From Parafrankia irregularis (GTDB taxonomy: Bacteria > Actinomycetota > Actinomycetes > Frankiales > Frankiaceae), in NCBI RefSeq assembly GCF_001536285.1, contig NZ_FAOZ01000001.1, forward strand, positions 434,001-498,000: a stretch of 64,000 bases of DNA, read 5' to 3'. The first letter of the stretch is position 1. The number at the start of each line of letters is the position of its first letter. The position numbers and the translations under genes were made by a program. Below are positions 63,240-64,000 of the stretch, piece by piece. The notes beneath the pieces are model-generated. The model worked only from the letters and a program-made list of their open reading frames with translations, did no database searches and was not told the origin of the DNA.

Positions 63240-64000
63240 TCAGGTTGACGAGGCACGGGCCGGCACCATGCTCGAAGGGGAGGCAACCGAAGGGGAAGCG
63301 TCCGAGGAGGAAGCGTCCGAAGGTGAGACAGCCGAGGCTGTTGCGGAGGCGGCCGGGGCAGGGGTGCTCGCCACCGAGACCACCGGGAGCAACGTGCGCC
63401 CGGTGGGGCCGATCTCGTTCGCGGTGCCCATCGTCGGGCAGACACCGCAGTCGTAGCAGGGAGTCCACCGGCAGTCGTCGAGCTCCGCCTCGCGCTGCGC
63501 GTCCTGCCAGTCGGCCCACAACCAGTCCCGGTCGAGACCGGAGTCGAGATGGTCCCACGGCAGGACCTCGCGCTCGTCGCGCTCCCGGGTGGTGAACCAG
63601 TCCAGCGAGACGCCCAGCGGGCCCAGCTCCGCCTCGCAGGCGGCCTCCCAGCGCGCGAACGAGAAGTACTCGCTCCAGCCGTCGAAGCGGCCCCCCTCGC
63701 GCCACACCCGCTCGATCACCCGGCCGACCCGGCGGTCGCCGCGGGCCAGCAGGCCCTCGATGATGCCCGGGCGCCCGTCGTGGTAGCGGAACCCGATCGC
63801 CCGCCCGACCTCACGATCGGCACGCACGGTGTCCCGCAGCAGCTTGAGGCGGTGGTCGGTCACCTCGTACGAGGCCTGACCGGCCCACTGGAACGGAGTA
63901 TGTGATTTGGGGACGAATCCCCCGATCGACACGGTGCAGCGGATGTCACGGTGACCGCTGGCCTTCCGGCCCGCCCGGATGACCTCGCGGGCGAGGTCCG
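63240..64000 (-). CDS. TIGR03960 B12-binding-type radical SAM protein, C-terminal part
   Basis: The frame is open to the window edge; only about 253 residues are visible. Readable marks are ASGHRDIRCTVSIGGFVPKSHTPFQWAGQ, the segment GWSEYFSFARWEAACEAELGPLG, LPWDHLDSGLDRDWLWADWQDA and the Cys pair in PCYDCGVCPT, all typical of the C-terminal half of this family. The radical SAM CxxxCxxC motif lies outside the window. The last 45 residues form a Ser/Ala-rich tail (SPSDASSSDASPS). It lies just upstream of DUF2344 and is co-transcribed with it. Confidence 0.88.
   Translation of the reverse strand, partial: DLAREVIRAGRKASGHRDIRCTVSIGGFVPKSHTPFQWAGQASYEVTDHRLKLLRDTVRADREVGRAIGFRYHDGRPGIIEGLLARGDRRVGRVIERVWREGGRFDGWSEYFSFARWEAACEAELGPLGVSLDWFTTRERDEREVLPWDHLDSGLDRDWLWADWQDAQREAELDDCRWTPCYDCGVCPTMGTANEIGPTGRTLLPVVSVASTPAPAASATASAVSPSDASSSDASPSVASPSSMVPARASST

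Noticed and set aside
1-64000. CRISPR array or prophage
   Set aside because: The only regular spaced repeats (57039-57102) are four 12-bp boxes with five- or six-base spacers, far too short for CRISPR; no cas or phage structural genes were seen.

Overview
This window is chromosomal DNA of a very GC-rich actinomycete. The evidence is GC-biased third codon positions, frequent GTG starts, a BldD-type regulator, two Hanks-type kinases, an actinobacterial-type heme A synthase and RNase E/G, and the order radical-SAM / DUF2344 / rne / rplU / rpmA / obg / proB / proA ... nadD / rsfS. The overall look fits Frankia or a close relative; that is an impression from sequence style, not a proof. No prophage, insertion sequence, CRISPR array or plasmid function was recognised.

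Layout. 1-5.3 kb: the end of glpK, a BldD-family regulator that keeps the c-di-GMP motif, an ABC-2 exporter pair and ctaA. 5.3-12.5 kb: a probable cell-surface glycopolymer locus with an FnlC/WbjD/CapG-like UDP-sugar 2-epimerase, an RmlD-like reductase, a methyltransferase-like protein, an LCP ligase and a LiaF-like envelope sensor. The first three enzymes each lack a residue or motif normally needed for activity. 12.6-15.6 kb: a PAC2 protein, a decaying mrpE-mrpF remnant and a membrane protein. 15.7-27.3 kb: a membrane Ser/Thr kinase, a glycosyltransferase with its TetR regulator, a SulP-carbonic anhydrase fusion, a methyltransferase, an MMPL transporter and a DUF3592 protein. 27.4-33.9 kb: a kinase / MoxR / DUF58 / TgpA operon in which the transglutaminase-like protein has Ala where the catalytic Cys should be. 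34.3-38.7 kb: a flavin electron-transfer operon (ferric-reductase-like protein, FMN-binding protein, ApbE) followed by a two-component system collapsed by an internal deletion. 38.8-42.6 kb: a gabT-like aminotransferase and divergent LysR regulator, an EcsC protein, and a tRNA-Ala(GGC) gene with two copies of a 106-bp repeat. 42.6-64 kb: the conserved housekeeping block. About 7 kb (SDR, phosphoglucomutase, DUF4349, CoxE/CoxD-like pair) is intercalated between proA and nadD.

The most unusual observations are: (i) three adjacent sugar-locus enzymes with altered active sites; (ii) the deletion that removed the phospho-acceptor half of a response regulator and the N-terminus of its kinase; (iii) a Cys-to-Ala TgpA inside an intact operon; (iv) a diverged hairpin element present at two distant intergenic sites; (v) four 12-bp boxes at 17-18 bp spacing upstream of rplU; (vi) the truncated, frameshifted mrpE next to mrpF.
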